Shown here in pieces: positions 29,432 to 39,267 of a stretch of DNA of 64,000 nucleotides. The position numbers and the translations under genes are program-made. The notes beneath the pieces were generated by a model, which made no database searches, was not told the origin of the DNA, and saw nothing but the letters and a program-made list of their open reading frames with translations. Each line of letters starts with the position of its first letter. Position 1 is the stretch's first letter. The DNA is from Shinella sp. UYSO24 (GTDB lineage Bacteria > Pseudomonadota > Alphaproteobacteria > Rhizobiales > Rhizobiaceae): contig CABHNZ010000008.1 in NCBI GenBank assembly GCA_902167985.1, positions 1 to 64,000 on the forward strand, in the 5' to 3' direction.

Positions 29432-30367
29432 TCAGTAGCCGCGAGCCAGATCGACGGTCGGCGGAAGCGTGCCTGCATCGCGATAGGCAAGGATATTGCC
29501 GGCAACGATGGCCGCCGCCGTCTCCCTGTCGGTCGGAGCCGAGATATGGGGAAGAACGGTGATTGCCGGGTGGTCCCACAGGGCCGCATCGGCGGGCAGC
29601 GGTTCCACATCGAAGACGTCAAGCACGGCATGCTTCATTAGACCGGAATCAAGCGCCTTGATCACGTCGTCGGCGATCACGATGGGTCCACGAGCGAAGT
29701 TGATCAGCGATGCGTCCTGCGGCAGCATGGAAAGGCGGGCTGCGTCGAGCAGGCCACGCGTCTCCGCCGTCAGGGGCAGAAGGCAGACCAGGATTTCCGA
29801 CTGTGCGAGAAGGTCCTCCAGTCCCTGATCGCCATGAAAGCTCTTCACACCCTCTACCGACTTGGCAGACCGGCTCCAGCCGATGACGTTGAAGCCGGCA
29901 TCCTTCAGCCGGAGGGACGCCTCGGCGCCGAGAGCCCCGAGACCGAGCAGGCCGACCGTGACATCCTGCGGCCGCCGGTAGGCCAGCTGCTGCCAGACAT
30001 GCTCACGCTGGAACTTGGCATAGGCAGGCATGTCGCGGAACAGATAATAGGTCCAGGCAAGCACCGCTTCGGCCATCGTCCGGCTCAGCTGGGGATCGAC
30101 GAGGCGCACGATCGGCAGATTGCTGTCGCCGAGTTCTCCGACGAGGCGCTCGACACCAGCCCAGACACTATGGATCCACTTCAGGCCCGGCAGCCGCGCA
30201 ATATCGGCCGGGTCCGGATTGGCGACAATTGCGATATCGACCTTTTCCCGGGCCGCATCATCGAGATGCCGGAACGGTACGATTGTCTCGCCCGGCATCT
30301 TTTCGGAAAGCGAGGTCAGCCAGAGCTTCTCCTGGGCCTCGGGCATACGCGTGACAAGTGCGATCAT
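29432..30367 (-). CDS. D-2-hydroxyacid dehydrogenase (GhrA/hydroxypyruvate reductase-like)
   Basis: Intact 311-residue NAD(P)-dependent dehydrogenase. It has the dinucleotide motif GLLGLGALGAEASLRLKDAG near residue 140, WSRSAKSVEGV for cofactor choice, and the catalytic Arg (NFARGPIV), Glu (FDVEPLPAD) and His (LPHISAPT). It interconverts 2-oxo and D-2-hydroxy acids. It lies 59 bases upstream of the D-amino-acid aminotransferase, which supplies a 2-oxo acid, so the two could run in sequence. Glyoxylate/hydroxypyruvate reductase is the nearest familiar function. Confidence 0.87.
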   Translation of the reverse strand: MIALVTRMPEAQEKLWLTSLSEKMPGETIVPFRHLDDAAREKVDIAIVANPDPADIARLPGLKWIHSVWAGVERLVGELGDSNLPIVRLVDPQLSRTMAEAVLAWTYYLFRDMPAYAKFQREHVWQQLAYRRPQDVTVGLLGLGALGAEASLRLKDAGFNVIGWSRSAKSVEGVKSFHGDQGLEDLLAQSEILVCLLPLTAETRGLLDAARLSMLPQDASLINFARGPIVIADDVIKALDSGLMKHAVLDVFDVEPLPADAALWDHPAITVLPHISAPTDRETAAAIVAGNILAYRDAGTLPPTVDLARGY

Positions 30368-30398
30368 TCGACAGTCTCCTATTCGTGCCTGTATCAGT

Positions 30399-30812
30399 TC
30401 AATGCGCGAAGACGCTGTCGAAATCCTTGAAACCCTTCACCTCGATCGGGTTTCCGCTCGGATCGAAGAAGAACATGGTGCGCTGCTCGCCCGGCTCGCC
30501 CTCGAAGCGGACGACCGGCGGAATGTCGAAGGCAATCCCTGCGTCTTCCAGACGCTTGGAGAGCACCAGCCATGCGTCGAGCTCCAGAACCACGCCCAGA
30601 TGCGGCATCATCACCATGTGATTGCCAACCTTGCCGGTCCGTGTCGTTTCGAATGGTTTTCCAAGATGCATGGAAATCTGGTGGCCGAAGAAATCGAAAT
30701 CGACCCAGGTCTCCGTGCTGCGGCCTTCCCGGCATCCGAGGACGTCGCCATAGAACCGGCGGGTCTCGTCAAGATCGGTGACGTGATAGGCGAGATGGAA
30801 AAGCGAACGCAT
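30399..30812 (-). CDS. VOC-family (glyoxalase/dioxygenase fold) protein
   Basis: 137 residues with two beta-alpha-beta-beta-beta units of the vicinal-oxygen-chelate fold. The start FHLAYHVTDLDETRRFYGDVLG and the end FFFDPSGNPIEVKGF are typical, with a metal-binding His and Glu at each end. The ATG at 30812 is chosen because similarity begins there; the longer frame to 30902 overlaps the upstream gene. Members are glyoxalases, epimerases, ring-cleavage enzymes or resistance proteins; nothing in the sequence selects among them. It is the third gene from the end of the operon. Confidence 0.78.
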   Translation of the reverse strand: MRSLFHLAYHVTDLDETRRFYGDVLGCREGRSTETWVDFDFFGHQISMHLGKPFETTRTGKVGNHMVMMPHLGVVLELDAWLVLSKRLEDAGIAFDIPPVVRFEGEPGEQRTMFFFDPSGNPIEVKGFKDFDSVFAH

Positions 30813-30828
30813 GGATGTTTCCTGTCTT

Positions 30829-32091
30829 TTATCGTGATGAGGAGACGGTCGCCGAGGAGCGACCGGTAATCTGTCTTTGAAGCGCCGCCTCAAGAAAGGC
30901 AACGATCAACGGATGGGGCATGCCGGGTCGTGACGACAGTTCGGGATGTCCCTGCATGCCCATGTAGAAGGGGTGATCGGCAAGCTCGATCGCATCGACG
31001 ACGGCGCCGTCGAGCCCGCGGGCTGCGACCCGCAGCCCTGTGCTTCAAGATCGGTGACGAGATCCGGATTGAGCCTGAAACGGTGATTGCACCGGATGGC
31101 GATCTCGCCGGCAATGATACCGGCAAGCCGTGTTCCAGGGGTTGCCTCGCTCTCCTGGGCACCGCTGCGGTGCTCTGGCAGCAAGGTGCGTCCGGCCGGC
31201 ATTTGCCCGCATGGCGACGAAGGTCTTGATGCCGGCATCGGGATCAGCTTCGGCGAGATTGGCATTGCGGCGGCCGAAGGCCTTCCATGCGACAGCCGTC
31301 GCCATGGTCTGCATGCCAAGGCAGAGGCCGACAATCGGCAGCTGGCTCTCAAGCGCGAAAGCTGCAACCGCCGTCTGGCCCGCAACGTTTTTCATATCGG
31401 CCCCGCCCGGCAGGAGAATGCCCGCATACGTGCGAAGCGTCTCCCGGGCATCCGCCTCCCTGAAACCGAGTGGATCGACAAAATCGACGTCGAGTGCGAC
31501 CGAAAGGCTATCGGCAGCATCGGCGAGACATGCCAGCGCCGCCGGATAGACGCCCATATGATCGCCTCTTGCGCCGATAAGCGCGACCTTCAGCGTCGTC
31601 CCCGCCGAAGGTGACGGCTCGTCCAAGACGATGCGGCCATACCGATCGCGCCACGCAAGCACAGTTCCCGTGGCACCATCCACGAAACGATCTGCATGGT
31701 CGACCACATGGATCGTCTCCACCGGCAGGCGCTCGGCGTCAGCAAGATCGCGAATGCCGGGTACTGCGCCGAAATCATCATCTGCATCGGCAAGAAAAGC
31801 CGGATGGATGGGAACCACGACAGTCCCCAACCGTGCTGCACTCAGCAGTTCCTCGATTGTCGCGACAGGCGAAACCGCTTGCCCCGACAGCCGCTCGTAC
31901 CAGCAAAGACCGCTTGGCCCCAGCCCGCCGGAGGCAACGACATGCTGTTCCGCGTCGGCGTGACGCGAGGTGTCGAACCGAGCTGCGATGTGCATGAAGC
32001 CGCAGTTCCGCCTTGCCGCGACCGCTGCAGCGACGGCTCCGTAAAGAGCCGGGCTGCGGGTATCGTGGTGAACGAGGATCAGGCCCATCAT
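30829..32091 (-). CDS. class-I glutamine amidotransferase, CTP-synthase-glutaminase-like (two frame breaks)
   Basis: About 420 residues. The C-terminal half resembles the glutaminase domain of CTP synthase: VALIGARGDHMGVYPAAL, GILLPGGADMKN, the nucleophile in GLCLGMQTMATAV, and later the His of GMQGHPE. The first 170 residues (LILVHHDTRSPALYGAVAAA onward) are not CTP-synthetase and I do not recognise them. Frame breaks near 31205 and 31035 separate three conserved blocks; the corrected stop is TAA 30829. Stand-alone proteins of this sort may hydrolyse gamma-glutamyl amides or transfer ammonia. In this amino-acid operon, cleavage of a glutamyl conjugate is possible but unproven. Confidence 0.65.
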
Positions 32092-32117
32092 CAGCTCCGC
32101 TTCACTATCCTGCTGCT

Positions 32118-33286
32118 TCAGACGATCAGGAGATCGCGATCGATCGTGCCGAGCGCGCGATAGCCGGTCTCGGTGACGACGATCGTCTCGCTGACACCGA
32201 CGGTGAAGCGACCATAGATGCGGAGGGCCGGCGGCAGATGGAAGGTCATGCCCGGCTGAAGCTCGGTCTTGACGCCTGCATTGAGGCTGAGGATTGCGCC
32301 CTCGCCCCAGTCCGGCGCGAAGGAGATGCCGACGCTGTAACCGAGGCGCTTCTTGAAGTTTTCCGTGTAGCCGGCGCGATCGATGACCTGCTGGCAGGCG
32401 ATATGCGGCACTTCGCAGGCAACGCCCGGACGGATCGCATCAAGCGAGACCTGCAGTGCTTCCTGGCAGACCTTCATCATGTCTGCGGCTTCCTTCGGCG
32501 GTTCGCCGATCCAGGCCGAACGCATCAGCGCCGCATGATAGCGGTCATGGCAGGCGGCCATTTCGAGGAAGGCCGGATCGCCGGCGGCGATCGCCCGGCG
32601 ACGCCATGTGCCGTGCGGCACACCGGTGCGCGGACCGACGGAGACGAGCGGCTCCATGCCGAGATATTCGGAACCGGCAGCGATCGCCGACCCCATCATG
32701 GCGGAGACGAGATCGTTTTCAGTCGCGCCGACGCGCACTGCCGCCAGACCGGCGCGCATGCCTTCATCGACATAGGCCGCAGCTTGGCGAGCTTTTCCAC
32801 TTCGAGCGGCGACTTGATCGCGCGGAACTTCTCGATGACGCCGGCGCCATCGCCGATCGTGCCGAGACGGGCCTGAAGTGCCTCGTAGACCGCGATCGGC
32901 AGGAACCAGCCGCGCTTGTCGATGGCGATGCGCTTGGAGGCCAGACCGCGGCTTTCGATGAGCTTCACCAGAAGGCCGAGCGGATCCTCGCCATCCTGAT
33001 AGACGACCGCGTCGGAGATGAAGGTGTTGGCGATGAAGTTGAAATATTCGAGCTGGCGGATCAGGAATACCGGATCACCGTCTGCCGGCAGGATCAGCGC
33101 CTGGAACGTGTAATAGCCCGGCGTCTGCTGGCCGGTCAGATAGAAGATGTTTTCCGGGCCGGTGACGACCAGTGCGTCAAGACCAGCGGCGGCAAGGCCT
33201 TCGCGGGCGAGTGCCTGGCGGTGTGCATATTCTTCCTTCGGGAAGGCGGATTCCTGTCCCTGAATGATGTCGACGGGAATGCTCAT
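32118..33286 (-). CDS. M24-family peptidase/creatinase-like hydrolase (one frame break)
   Basis: About 389 residues with the two-domain pita-bread architecture: an N-terminal domain (GLAAAGLDALVVTGPENIFYLTG, RQLEYFNFIANTF) and a C-terminal domain (SVGPRTGVPHGTWRRRAIAAGDPAFLEMAACHDRYHAA, split by a loop). A frame break near 32770 joins them. The C-domain keeps a His at PHGTW but I do not see the two aspartates of the dinuclear metal site, so it may be a metal-free creatinase/ectoine-hydrolase-type amidohydrolase rather than an aminopeptidase. Its ATG overlaps the stop of the enolase-superfamily gene. Confidence 0.75.
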
Positions 33287-34378
33287 GCTTCAAACTCCTT
33301 GACGAGATGCGTTCTCGACGCATCAAATTCCAAACCCAAACCCGTTGTGGCGGGGCCTTCGACACCGCCATCCCGATAGATCAATCCCGCCGCCGCATCG
33401 TTCTGCAGGCCATCGGCGCCATAGAGTTCGGCAAAGCGGGGGCTCACCGCGCAGCTCAGATGAAGCGCTGCGGCGGTGGCGACGGCGCCCTCGTTCATCT
33501 GTCCGACCATGAAGGGAACAGATGCGGCCGACAGCTTCCGTGCAGCTGCAAGGCTTGCAGCAATGCCACCGAGCTTCACCAGCTTCAGATGCGCCCAGAG
33601 GCTCCCCCCGGCAGAGACGATCGCGTCAATGTCGGCGCGCTGGCGACGCTTTCATCAAGCATCAGCGGCAAAGGGCTTTTTTCGGCCAGCCGATGCAACA
33701 TGTCCCAGTCTCCGGGGGCAACCGGCTGCTCGACATAGGCAAGCCCGAACCGGGCAAGCGTCTGCAGGTTCTCGGTAGCTTCCGCTTCGGACCATGAGCC
33801 ATTGGCGTCGATGGCGAGCTTGACCTCGTCTCCGAAACGCGCGCGCAGCGCAGCAAGCCGCGCAACATCCTCGGCAAAATCACCGGCGCGACGCGGACCT
33901 TGAGATCGCGGAAGCCACGCGTGACATAGGTTTCGGCCTGCGCCAGAAACCGCTCCGCTGTCGAAATGAACAGTGTCTGGTTGGTGGCATAGCGCACCGC
34001 CGACGTGGCGGGCGCGCCGAGCATCGAGCAGACCGTAACGCCTTGTTCGCGAGCGGTAAGATCGTGCAAGGCGATGTCGATCAGCATGCGAACGGGAGCA
34101 ATGACATCCGTCAGCGCAGCCAAGTCCGACTGCAGCGCTGCAGGTCCCTTCGACCAGTCCATGCCCCCCAGGGTCAGCATGGCCTGCTCGACGCACGTCT
34201 CCGGGCTGATCCCGTTCAGATAGGCAATATTGATCCGCACCTCGCCAATGCCGACATGGCGCTCATGCTCGAGCCTGAGGTAAAGCGTGTCCAGCCCTGG
34301 CACGGGGCCGGACGACGCCGTATGGAGAAGGAGCCCGCCGCCATAATGCAGCGTGGCCCGGTGAAGCGTGGCTCTCAT
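33283..34378 (-). CDS. enolase-superfamily enzyme, dipeptide epimerase/muconate-lactonizing type (two frame breaks)
   Basis: About 365 residues of the mandelate racemase/muconate cycloisomerase group. The corrected frame has the K-x-K base pair in DLKVRVAP, metal ligands in LAIDANGSW (Asp), YVEQPVAPGD (Glu) and LMLDESV (Asp), and the opposite base Lys in LKLVKLGG. Breaks near 33890 and 33620 separate the blocks. The two opposed lysines point to 1,1-proton transfer, as in L-Ala-D/L-Glu epimerase or N-acylamino-acid racemase. Neighbouring M20, M24 and D-aminotransferase genes fit epimerisation of a peptide or N-acyl amino acid before hydrolysis. Confidence 0.78.
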
Positions 34379-35538
34379 TGCTTCGGCCGCAGCATCTTGA
34401 TGGCGACATCGCGATAGATGACGCTGCAGGTGACAAACTCGTCGAGCGGAACAAACTCGTCAGCCTTGTGGGCGACCGACAGGCTGCCGGGACCGATAAC
34501 GGTGCCCTGCGCGCCGAGCGAGCGGAAATGCACGAGATCGCAGCCGCCCTGGAAGCCGAAGGGGCCCGGATCCGCGGTACCGTTCGCCTTGCAGGCCTCA
34601 AGGCTTGCCACGACGACGGGATGATCACCTGCGGTTTCCGTCGCACTGCCGGTGGTCGCCTTGTAATCGACGATTTCCGCCCGCACGCCGAAGCGATCAT
34701 GCGCGTCCTTGAGCAGTGCCGCAAATTCCGCCTTCACCGCATCCTCATCCTCTCCCGGCACCATGCGCCGGTCGAGCAGCATCTCGCAGGAACCGGGGAG
34801 CACGTTGTCCGCATGGCCGCCGGCAATGCGCGTGACCGTGAGGCTGGCCTCGCCGACAAGCGGGTGGGTCCGCTTGCGCACGACGTCATTATGATAGGCT
34901 TCGACCAGGGTCAGGAGCTGGCCGGCGCGGTAGATGGCGTTGTCGCCAAGATGCGGCGTGCCGGAATGGGCAGTGACGCCATGAACCCTGACGACAGGAC
35001 GCAGGCTGCCCTTATGCGCGGAATAGGTCGTGTTGGACGTCGGTTCGCCGACAACCGCAAAATCGATCTTCGGCTTGGTCGCGGCGTAGAATTTCGCGCC
35101 TTCGCTGGCAATTTCCTCGTCGCCGACGAAGACGCCGAGGAGTGTACCGGACCATGCCGTACGGTCGGCTGCCAGCATCCGCATAGCCTCGATCATCGCA
35201 ATCAGCGGGCCTTTGCAATCACAGGCTCCGCGTCCGAAGAGCTTGCCATCCTCTTCACGCAGCGTGAAGGCATCGGATGTCCAGCCGTCACCGGCGGGAA
35301 CCGTATCCATATGGGTGTTGAAGGCAAAGACCGGCCCGGGGCCGTTTTCCAGCCTGGCTTCGACATTGAAGCGGCCCGGCTTGTATTCGGTCAGCTGGAC
35401 CGAAAAGCCTTCCGCCTTGAGAAGGCCTTCGACATAAACGGCCACTTCGGCTTCCCCGCCCGGCGGGTTTTCGCTGCGGATGGCAATGATTTCGGCAAGC
35501 TCGCGTTTCATGCGGGCGATGTCAGGCGTAGTGGTCAT
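34375..35538 (-). CDS. M20-family deacylase (ArgE/DapE/acetylornithine deacetylase-like)
   Basis: 387-residue zinc amidohydrolase. The N-terminal helix IARMKRELAEIIAIRSENPPG leads to the metal ligands FNTHMDTVPAGDGW (His/Asp), GRGACDCKGPLIAMIEA (Asp), FVGDEEIASEGAK (catalytic Glu and ligand Glu) and GEPT. The dimerisation domain contains HGVTAHSGTPHLGDNAI, and the final His lies in VAHKADEFV. It removes an acyl group from an N-acyl amino acid. ATG 35538 follows AGGTGA; a GTG at 35550 is an alternative. It overlaps the next gene's start by four bases. Confidence 0.87.
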   Translation of the reverse strand: MTTTPDIARMKRELAEIIAIRSENPPGGEAEVAVYVEGLLKAEGFSVQLTEYKPGRFNVEARLENGPGPVFAFNTHMDTVPAGDGWTSDAFTLREEDGKLFGRGACDCKGPLIAMIEAMRMLAADRTAWSGTLLGVFVGDEEIASEGAKFYAATKPKIDFAVVGEPTSNTTYSAHKGSLRPVVRVHGVTAHSGTPHLGDNAIYRAGQLLTLVEAYHNDVVRKRTHPLVGEASLTVTRIAGGHADNVLPGSCEMLLDRRMVPGEDEDAVKAEFAALLKDAHDRFGVRAEIVDYKATTGSATETAGDHPVVVASLEACKANGTADPGPFGFQGGCDLVHFRSLGAQGTVIGPGSLSVAHKADEFVPLDEFVTCSVIYRDVAIKMLRPKQ

Positions 35539-35550
35539 GTGTGATTTCAC

Positions 35551-36299
35551 CTAGTGAAGGATCTGATCGAGAAAACGTGTGGCGCGCTCGTTGACGCTGC
35601 CGCCGAAGAAAGAGTCGCGCGGTGCGTTTTCGATCACCTCGCCATTTTCCATGAAGACGATCTGGTCTGCGGCGCGTTTGGCAAAGCCCATCTCATGCGT
35701 CACGACGATGCTGGTCATGCCCTCGCTGCTGAGCTCCGCCATCACATCGAGCACTTCGCGGATCATTTCCGGGTCGAGAGCCGAGGTCGGCTCATCATAG
35801 AGCATCAGCTTCGGCTTCATCGCGAGTGCGCGGGCAATGGCGATACGCTGCTGCTGACCGCCGGAAAGTTCGTCGGGGAAGAAATCGGCCCGCTCGGGAA
35901 TACGAACCTTCTTCAACAGATCCATGGCAATGTCATGGGCGTCGTGGCGGCTCATGCCCAGAACCTTCATCGGCGCCAGCATGATGTTCTCGATTGCCGT
36001 CAGATGCTGGAAGAGCTCGAAATTCTGGAAGACCATGCCGATCTGTCGGCGAATCTCCGGCGCGCGGCGCAATTCACGGGCGATATCCTCTCCTTCGAAG
36101 AAGATATTGCCATCGTCTGCCGGCTCCAGCAGGTTGACGCAGCGAAGCAGGGTGGACTTGCCCGAACCGGACGGCCCAATGATGACCATGGTCTCGCGGC
36201 TATGAACATTCAAACTGCAGGCTTTGAGGATCTTGAGGTCGCCGAAGCTCTTGTTGATCCCCATGACTTCGAGCAGGGGCTTTTGTTCGCGGGTCTCAT
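35551..36299 (-). CDS. polar amino-acid ABC transporter ATP-binding protein (possible break at the 5' end)
   Basis: About 248 residues of the GlnQ/HisP group: Walker A GPSGSGKS, Q-loop FQNFELF, signature LSGGQQQR, Walker B LMLYDEPTSALDPE. The frame is open from 36264, but the conserved strand EQKPLLEVMGINKSFG begins earlier. It joins the ATG at 36299, which follows AAGGATCAATCC, only if one base is corrected right after the start. If the sequence is right, translation would begin at 36264 and lack the first strand. It works with the permease at 36311 and the binding protein at 37073. Confidence 0.82.
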
Positions 36300-36310
36300 G
36301 GATTGATCCT

Positions 36311-37039
36311 TCAGCGCGGTTCTGTCTTGGCGGTGAGCGCGGCCAGACGCGACATCAGTGAAACAGGGCGGCTCTTTGCCCGCGGCCTTTTGCGGTCGAG
36401 CGCTCTTTCGAGGAGATACTGGAAGCCCATGAAGATCGTGGTGAGCGCCAGATAATAGATGCCCGCAGCGGTCAGCGCTTCGAAATACTTGAAGTTCGAG
36501 CTGGCAGTCTGATTGGCGACGAGCAGCAGTTCTTCCACGGCGACGACCGACACGAGGGCGCTGGTCTTCAGCATACCGATCATCTGGTTGCCTGTCGGCG
36601 GCAGGACGATACGGGCGGCTTGCGGAATGACGATATAGCGCATCACCGCAAAGCGGGTCATTCCAAGGGCAAGGCCTGCGGTACGCTGGCCCTTCTTGAC
36701 CGCCTGCAGGCCGGAGCGAATGATCTCGGCCATATAGGCGCCCTCATTCAGCGACAGCGCAATGACCGCACTGACGAATGCTGACAGCCTTATGCCAAAG
36801 GTCGGCAGGACGTTGTAGATGAAGATGATCTGAAACAGCACCGGCGTGCCGCGGAACAGCCACAGATACACGATCGTGACCGCCTTCAGGATCGTGATGC
36901 GCGACTCCTGCAGCAATGCCACCACCAGACCCGCAATCATTCCGAAGAACAGCGAGGTCACGGTGATGAGCAAAGTCAGCAGAGCGCCATTGAAGAAAGC
37001 GGGTGAAAAGACATAGTCGAATACCAGATCAAGTGACAT
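36311..37039 (-). CDS. polar amino-acid ABC transporter permease
   Basis: Intact 242-residue HisMQ-type permease with several spans; LWLFRGTPVLFQIIFIYN and the ATPase-contact loop KKGQRTAGLALGMTRFAVMR are conserved. Only one permease is present, so the channel is probably a homodimer, as in glutamine importers. It lies 33 bases after the binding-protein gene and 11 bases before the ATPase start. Confidence 0.88.
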   Translation of the reverse strand: MSLDLVFDYVFSPAFFNGALLTLLITVTSLFFGMIAGLVVALLQESRITILKAVTIVYLWLFRGTPVLFQIIFIYNVLPTFGIRLSAFVSAVIALSLNEGAYMAEIIRSGLQAVKKGQRTAGLALGMTRFAVMRYIVIPQAARIVLPPTGNQMIGMLKTSALVSVVAVEELLLVANQTASSNFKYFEALTAAGIYYLALTTIFMGFQYLLERALDRKRPRAKSRPVSLMSRLAALTAKTEPR

Positions 37040-37072
37040 CCCGCTCTCCTTTTCTCTTTTTTAACAAACAGG

Positions 37073-37882
37073 TCAGTTGAAGATCGCGACCGATGCCGGC
37101 AGCTTCCACTTTTCGATCAGCGACTTGTAGGTGCCGTCAGCGACGACTTCGGCAAGCGCATCCTTGATCGACTTCTGGAGCGCGGCGTCACCCTTGCGCG
37201 TCGCCATGCCGATGCTGGTGTTCGATTCAAATTCTTCGCCGACCGTCTGATAGACGCCCGGAACGGAGCTCTGCAGCATGACGGCACCCGGCGTGGAATC
37301 GTAGGAGGCGTCTGCACGTCCCTGACGCAGGTTGAGGGCAGAGTCCTGTGCTGTCGGGAAGGTCAGAACCTTGACGCCATCAAGACCCTTGGCCTTGCAA
37401 CGTGTATCGTCTGCACGCGCCTGGCTCTCCTGAATGCCTCCGAGCGTGACGGCAATCGTCTTGCCGCAAAGGCTATCGTCACGGCCGGTGATCTTCTCCG
37501 GGTTGCCGGCCTGAACGATCACCATATTGCCGATCTTCAGGTACGGAATGAAGTCAACCTGCTCGGAACGGGCAGGATTGATGTACATGGCCGAATTGAT
37601 GATGTCGGTACGACCGCCGATCAGGGCCGGGATGAGGCCCTTGAATTCCATGTTCATCGGCTTGGCTTCTGCCTTGAGCTTCTTCGACAGCGCCGCAATC
37701 AGATCGATGTCGAAGCCGGTGAGCTGGCCGTCCTTCTGGAACTCGAAGGGAGCGAAGGTCGCGGCAACACCGTATGTGAGCGCGCCTTTTTCAACCAGAC
37801 CACTGCCGGGCAGTTCGGCAGCCGAAGCCGAAGCGGCGATACCGACCGGCAGGATCAATGCGGCGAGAATTTTCTTGAGCAT
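37073..37882 (-). CDS. polar amino-acid ABC transporter substrate-binding protein
   Basis: Intact 269-residue family-3 periplasmic binding protein. Signal peptide MLKKILAALILPVGIAAS is cut after SAA. GVAATFAPFEFQKDGQLTGF, DIDLIAALSKKL and TDIINSAMYINPARSEQVDF form the ligand cleft, and YKSLIEKWKLP is near the end. It heads the operon 28487-37882 and faces a GntR regulator. Neighbouring enzymes suggest the ligand is a modified, D-configured or acylated amino acid or short peptide. Confidence 0.87.
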   Translation of the reverse strand: MLKKILAALILPVGIAASASAAELPGSGLVEKGALTYGVAATFAPFEFQKDGQLTGFDIDLIAALSKKLKAEAKPMNMEFKGLIPALIGGRTDIINSAMYINPARSEQVDFIPYLKIGNMVIVQAGNPEKITGRDDSLCGKTIAVTLGGIQESQARADDTRCKAKGLDGVKVLTFPTAQDSALNLRQGRADASYDSTPGAVMLQSSVPGVYQTVGEEFESNTSIGMATRKGDAALQKSIKDALAEVVADGTYKSLIEKWKLPASVAIFN

Positions 37883-38163
37883 GCGAGTTCCCTTGTTGTT
37901 GTTACGTCATTATTGCACTTTATGACAACAACAATACAATCCAGAAAATTCGAGAGTCAAGCCAGAAAGCGAAATTATGCGCACGGATGTTTTTCGCCTA
38001 TAATTTGCGCAAATGTCGATATTTTGCCTATTTTGCAGTATATAAACTATCGAGCGTAGAGACTTGGCACCGCAATCGCCCCATGCTACCCATCAGAAAA
38101 CAAAGTGTTTCCGCCTCAGTGTTTTCTGCAATTCGCACAAAACCACCTGCATGATTGTACAAC
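37883..38163 (+). promoter_or_regulatory. divergent promoter region with TTGTTGTTG/CAACAACAA inverted repeat
   Basis: 281 AT-rich bases between the operon ending at 28487 and the GntR gene. TTGTTGTTG at 37893-37901 and CAACAACAA at 37926-37934 form a 9-bp inverted repeat, 10 bases upstream of the binding-protein start. It could be a GntR operator or a leader hairpin. No small gene was recognised in this stretch. Confidence 0.45.
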
Positions 38164-39102
38164 ATGGATGATAACGATACAAAATTGACGTCGGCAGTGA
38201 CGACCAATGCACAGCAGGGGCGACACCGGCTTGCCAATCAAATTCTCGACCTCATTCGGGATGCGAGATTCGAGATCGGCCATCATCTGCGCGAACAACA
38301 GCTTGGCGACATGCTTGGGGTTTCCCGAACCCCCGTCAGAGCGGCACTCGGCCTTCTGGCTGAGCACGGCATTGTGGAGGCGAGGAAGAACCAGGGGTTT
38401 TTCCTCAAGGCCCAGCAAGGCGCGCTGCATCGGACGGAAGTGGAGGTGCCAGCCACCGCCGATCAGGATCTCTACGCGCGCATCGTGGAAGACCGGCTCT
38501 CCGGCGTTCTCGACGACAGCATAACCCAGGTGGAGCTTACCCGGCGCTACAAGGTGGAGCGGACGCTCCTGCAACGTACACTGACCCATCTGGTCAATGA
38601 CGGGCTTCTCTCGCGCAACCGGGGTCGCGGCTGGACCTTTCGGCCCACACTCGATTCGCAGGGAGCGCTGCGGGATAGTTACGACTATCGAAGCACGCTG
38701 GAACCGGCCGGCCTGCTTTTGGGCAGTTTCCAGTTCGATGCAGGCATCCTTGAGCGATCCCGCCTTGAGCATCTTTATCTCGAAGGGCATCCGGATATTG
38801 CCAGCGTAGACCCCCGCCAGCTCTTTGAAACCGACGCCCAGTTTCACGAGATGATCGCGGCCTTCAGCGGTAACATGTTCTTTCTGCAGGCCATGCAGCA
38901 GCAGAACCGGTTGCGGAGGCTTCTGGAATTCGGCGGCTATTCCAACCGTCGACGCGTCCGCGACTGGTGCCGCGAACATCTCGACATCCTCGACGCCATA
39001 TTGGAAGGGGATAATGTTCGGGCATCCAATCTGATGCGCGACCATCTCGGCGCAGCCCGTGGCGCCGCACGCCACTACCCGAAAACCGGTACGAAAACCT
39101 GA
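38164..39102 (+). CDS. GntR/FCD-type regulator with two winged-helix domains
   Basis: 312 residues from ATG 38164. The first winged helix (about 18-85) reads RLANQILDLIRDARFEIG, then LREQQLGDMLGVSRTPVRAA. A second unit follows at about 100-170 with LYARIVEDRLSGVLDD, VELTRRYKVERTLLQRTLTH and LVNDGLLSRNRGRGWTF. The remaining C-terminal region (FETDAQFHEMIAAFSGN, EHLDILDAILEGDN) is the FCD effector domain with its metal-binding Asp/His pattern. Ordinary GntR proteins have a single HTH and about 230-250 residues. It is divergent from the amino-acid operon and is the likely local regulator. Confidence 0.85.
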   Translation: MDDNDTKLTSAVTTNAQQGRHRLANQILDLIRDARFEIGHHLREQQLGDMLGVSRTPVRAALGLLAEHGIVEARKNQGFFLKAQQGALHRTEVEVPATADQDLYARIVEDRLSGVLDDSITQVELTRRYKVERTLLQRTLTHLVNDGLLSRNRGRGWTFRPTLDSQGALRDSYDYRSTLEPAGLLLGSFQFDAGILERSRLEHLYLEGHPDIASVDPRQLFETDAQFHEMIAAFSGNMFFLQAMQQQNRLRRLLEFGGYSNRRRVRDWCREHLDILDAILEGDNVRASNLMRDHLGAARGAARHYPKTGTKT

Positions 39103-39267
39103 GATGCGTTGGGCAGGCAGGCTGGACGATGGGATAGAACCGCCTGCTCAACACCGCCAAAATTCGGGCCGGTCGAAAAGACAGCACGGCCATGACGACA
39201 TAGTCAGTCACCATCCGGATAACGCTTTGATCCACCAGCCATTCCGACTGCGCGCCCGTGGGTGACA

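Noticed and set aside
34378..35544. A 388-codon plus-strand frame opposite the M20 deacylase
   Set aside because: Antisense shadow; the opposite strand has full M20 catalytic motifs in an operon context.
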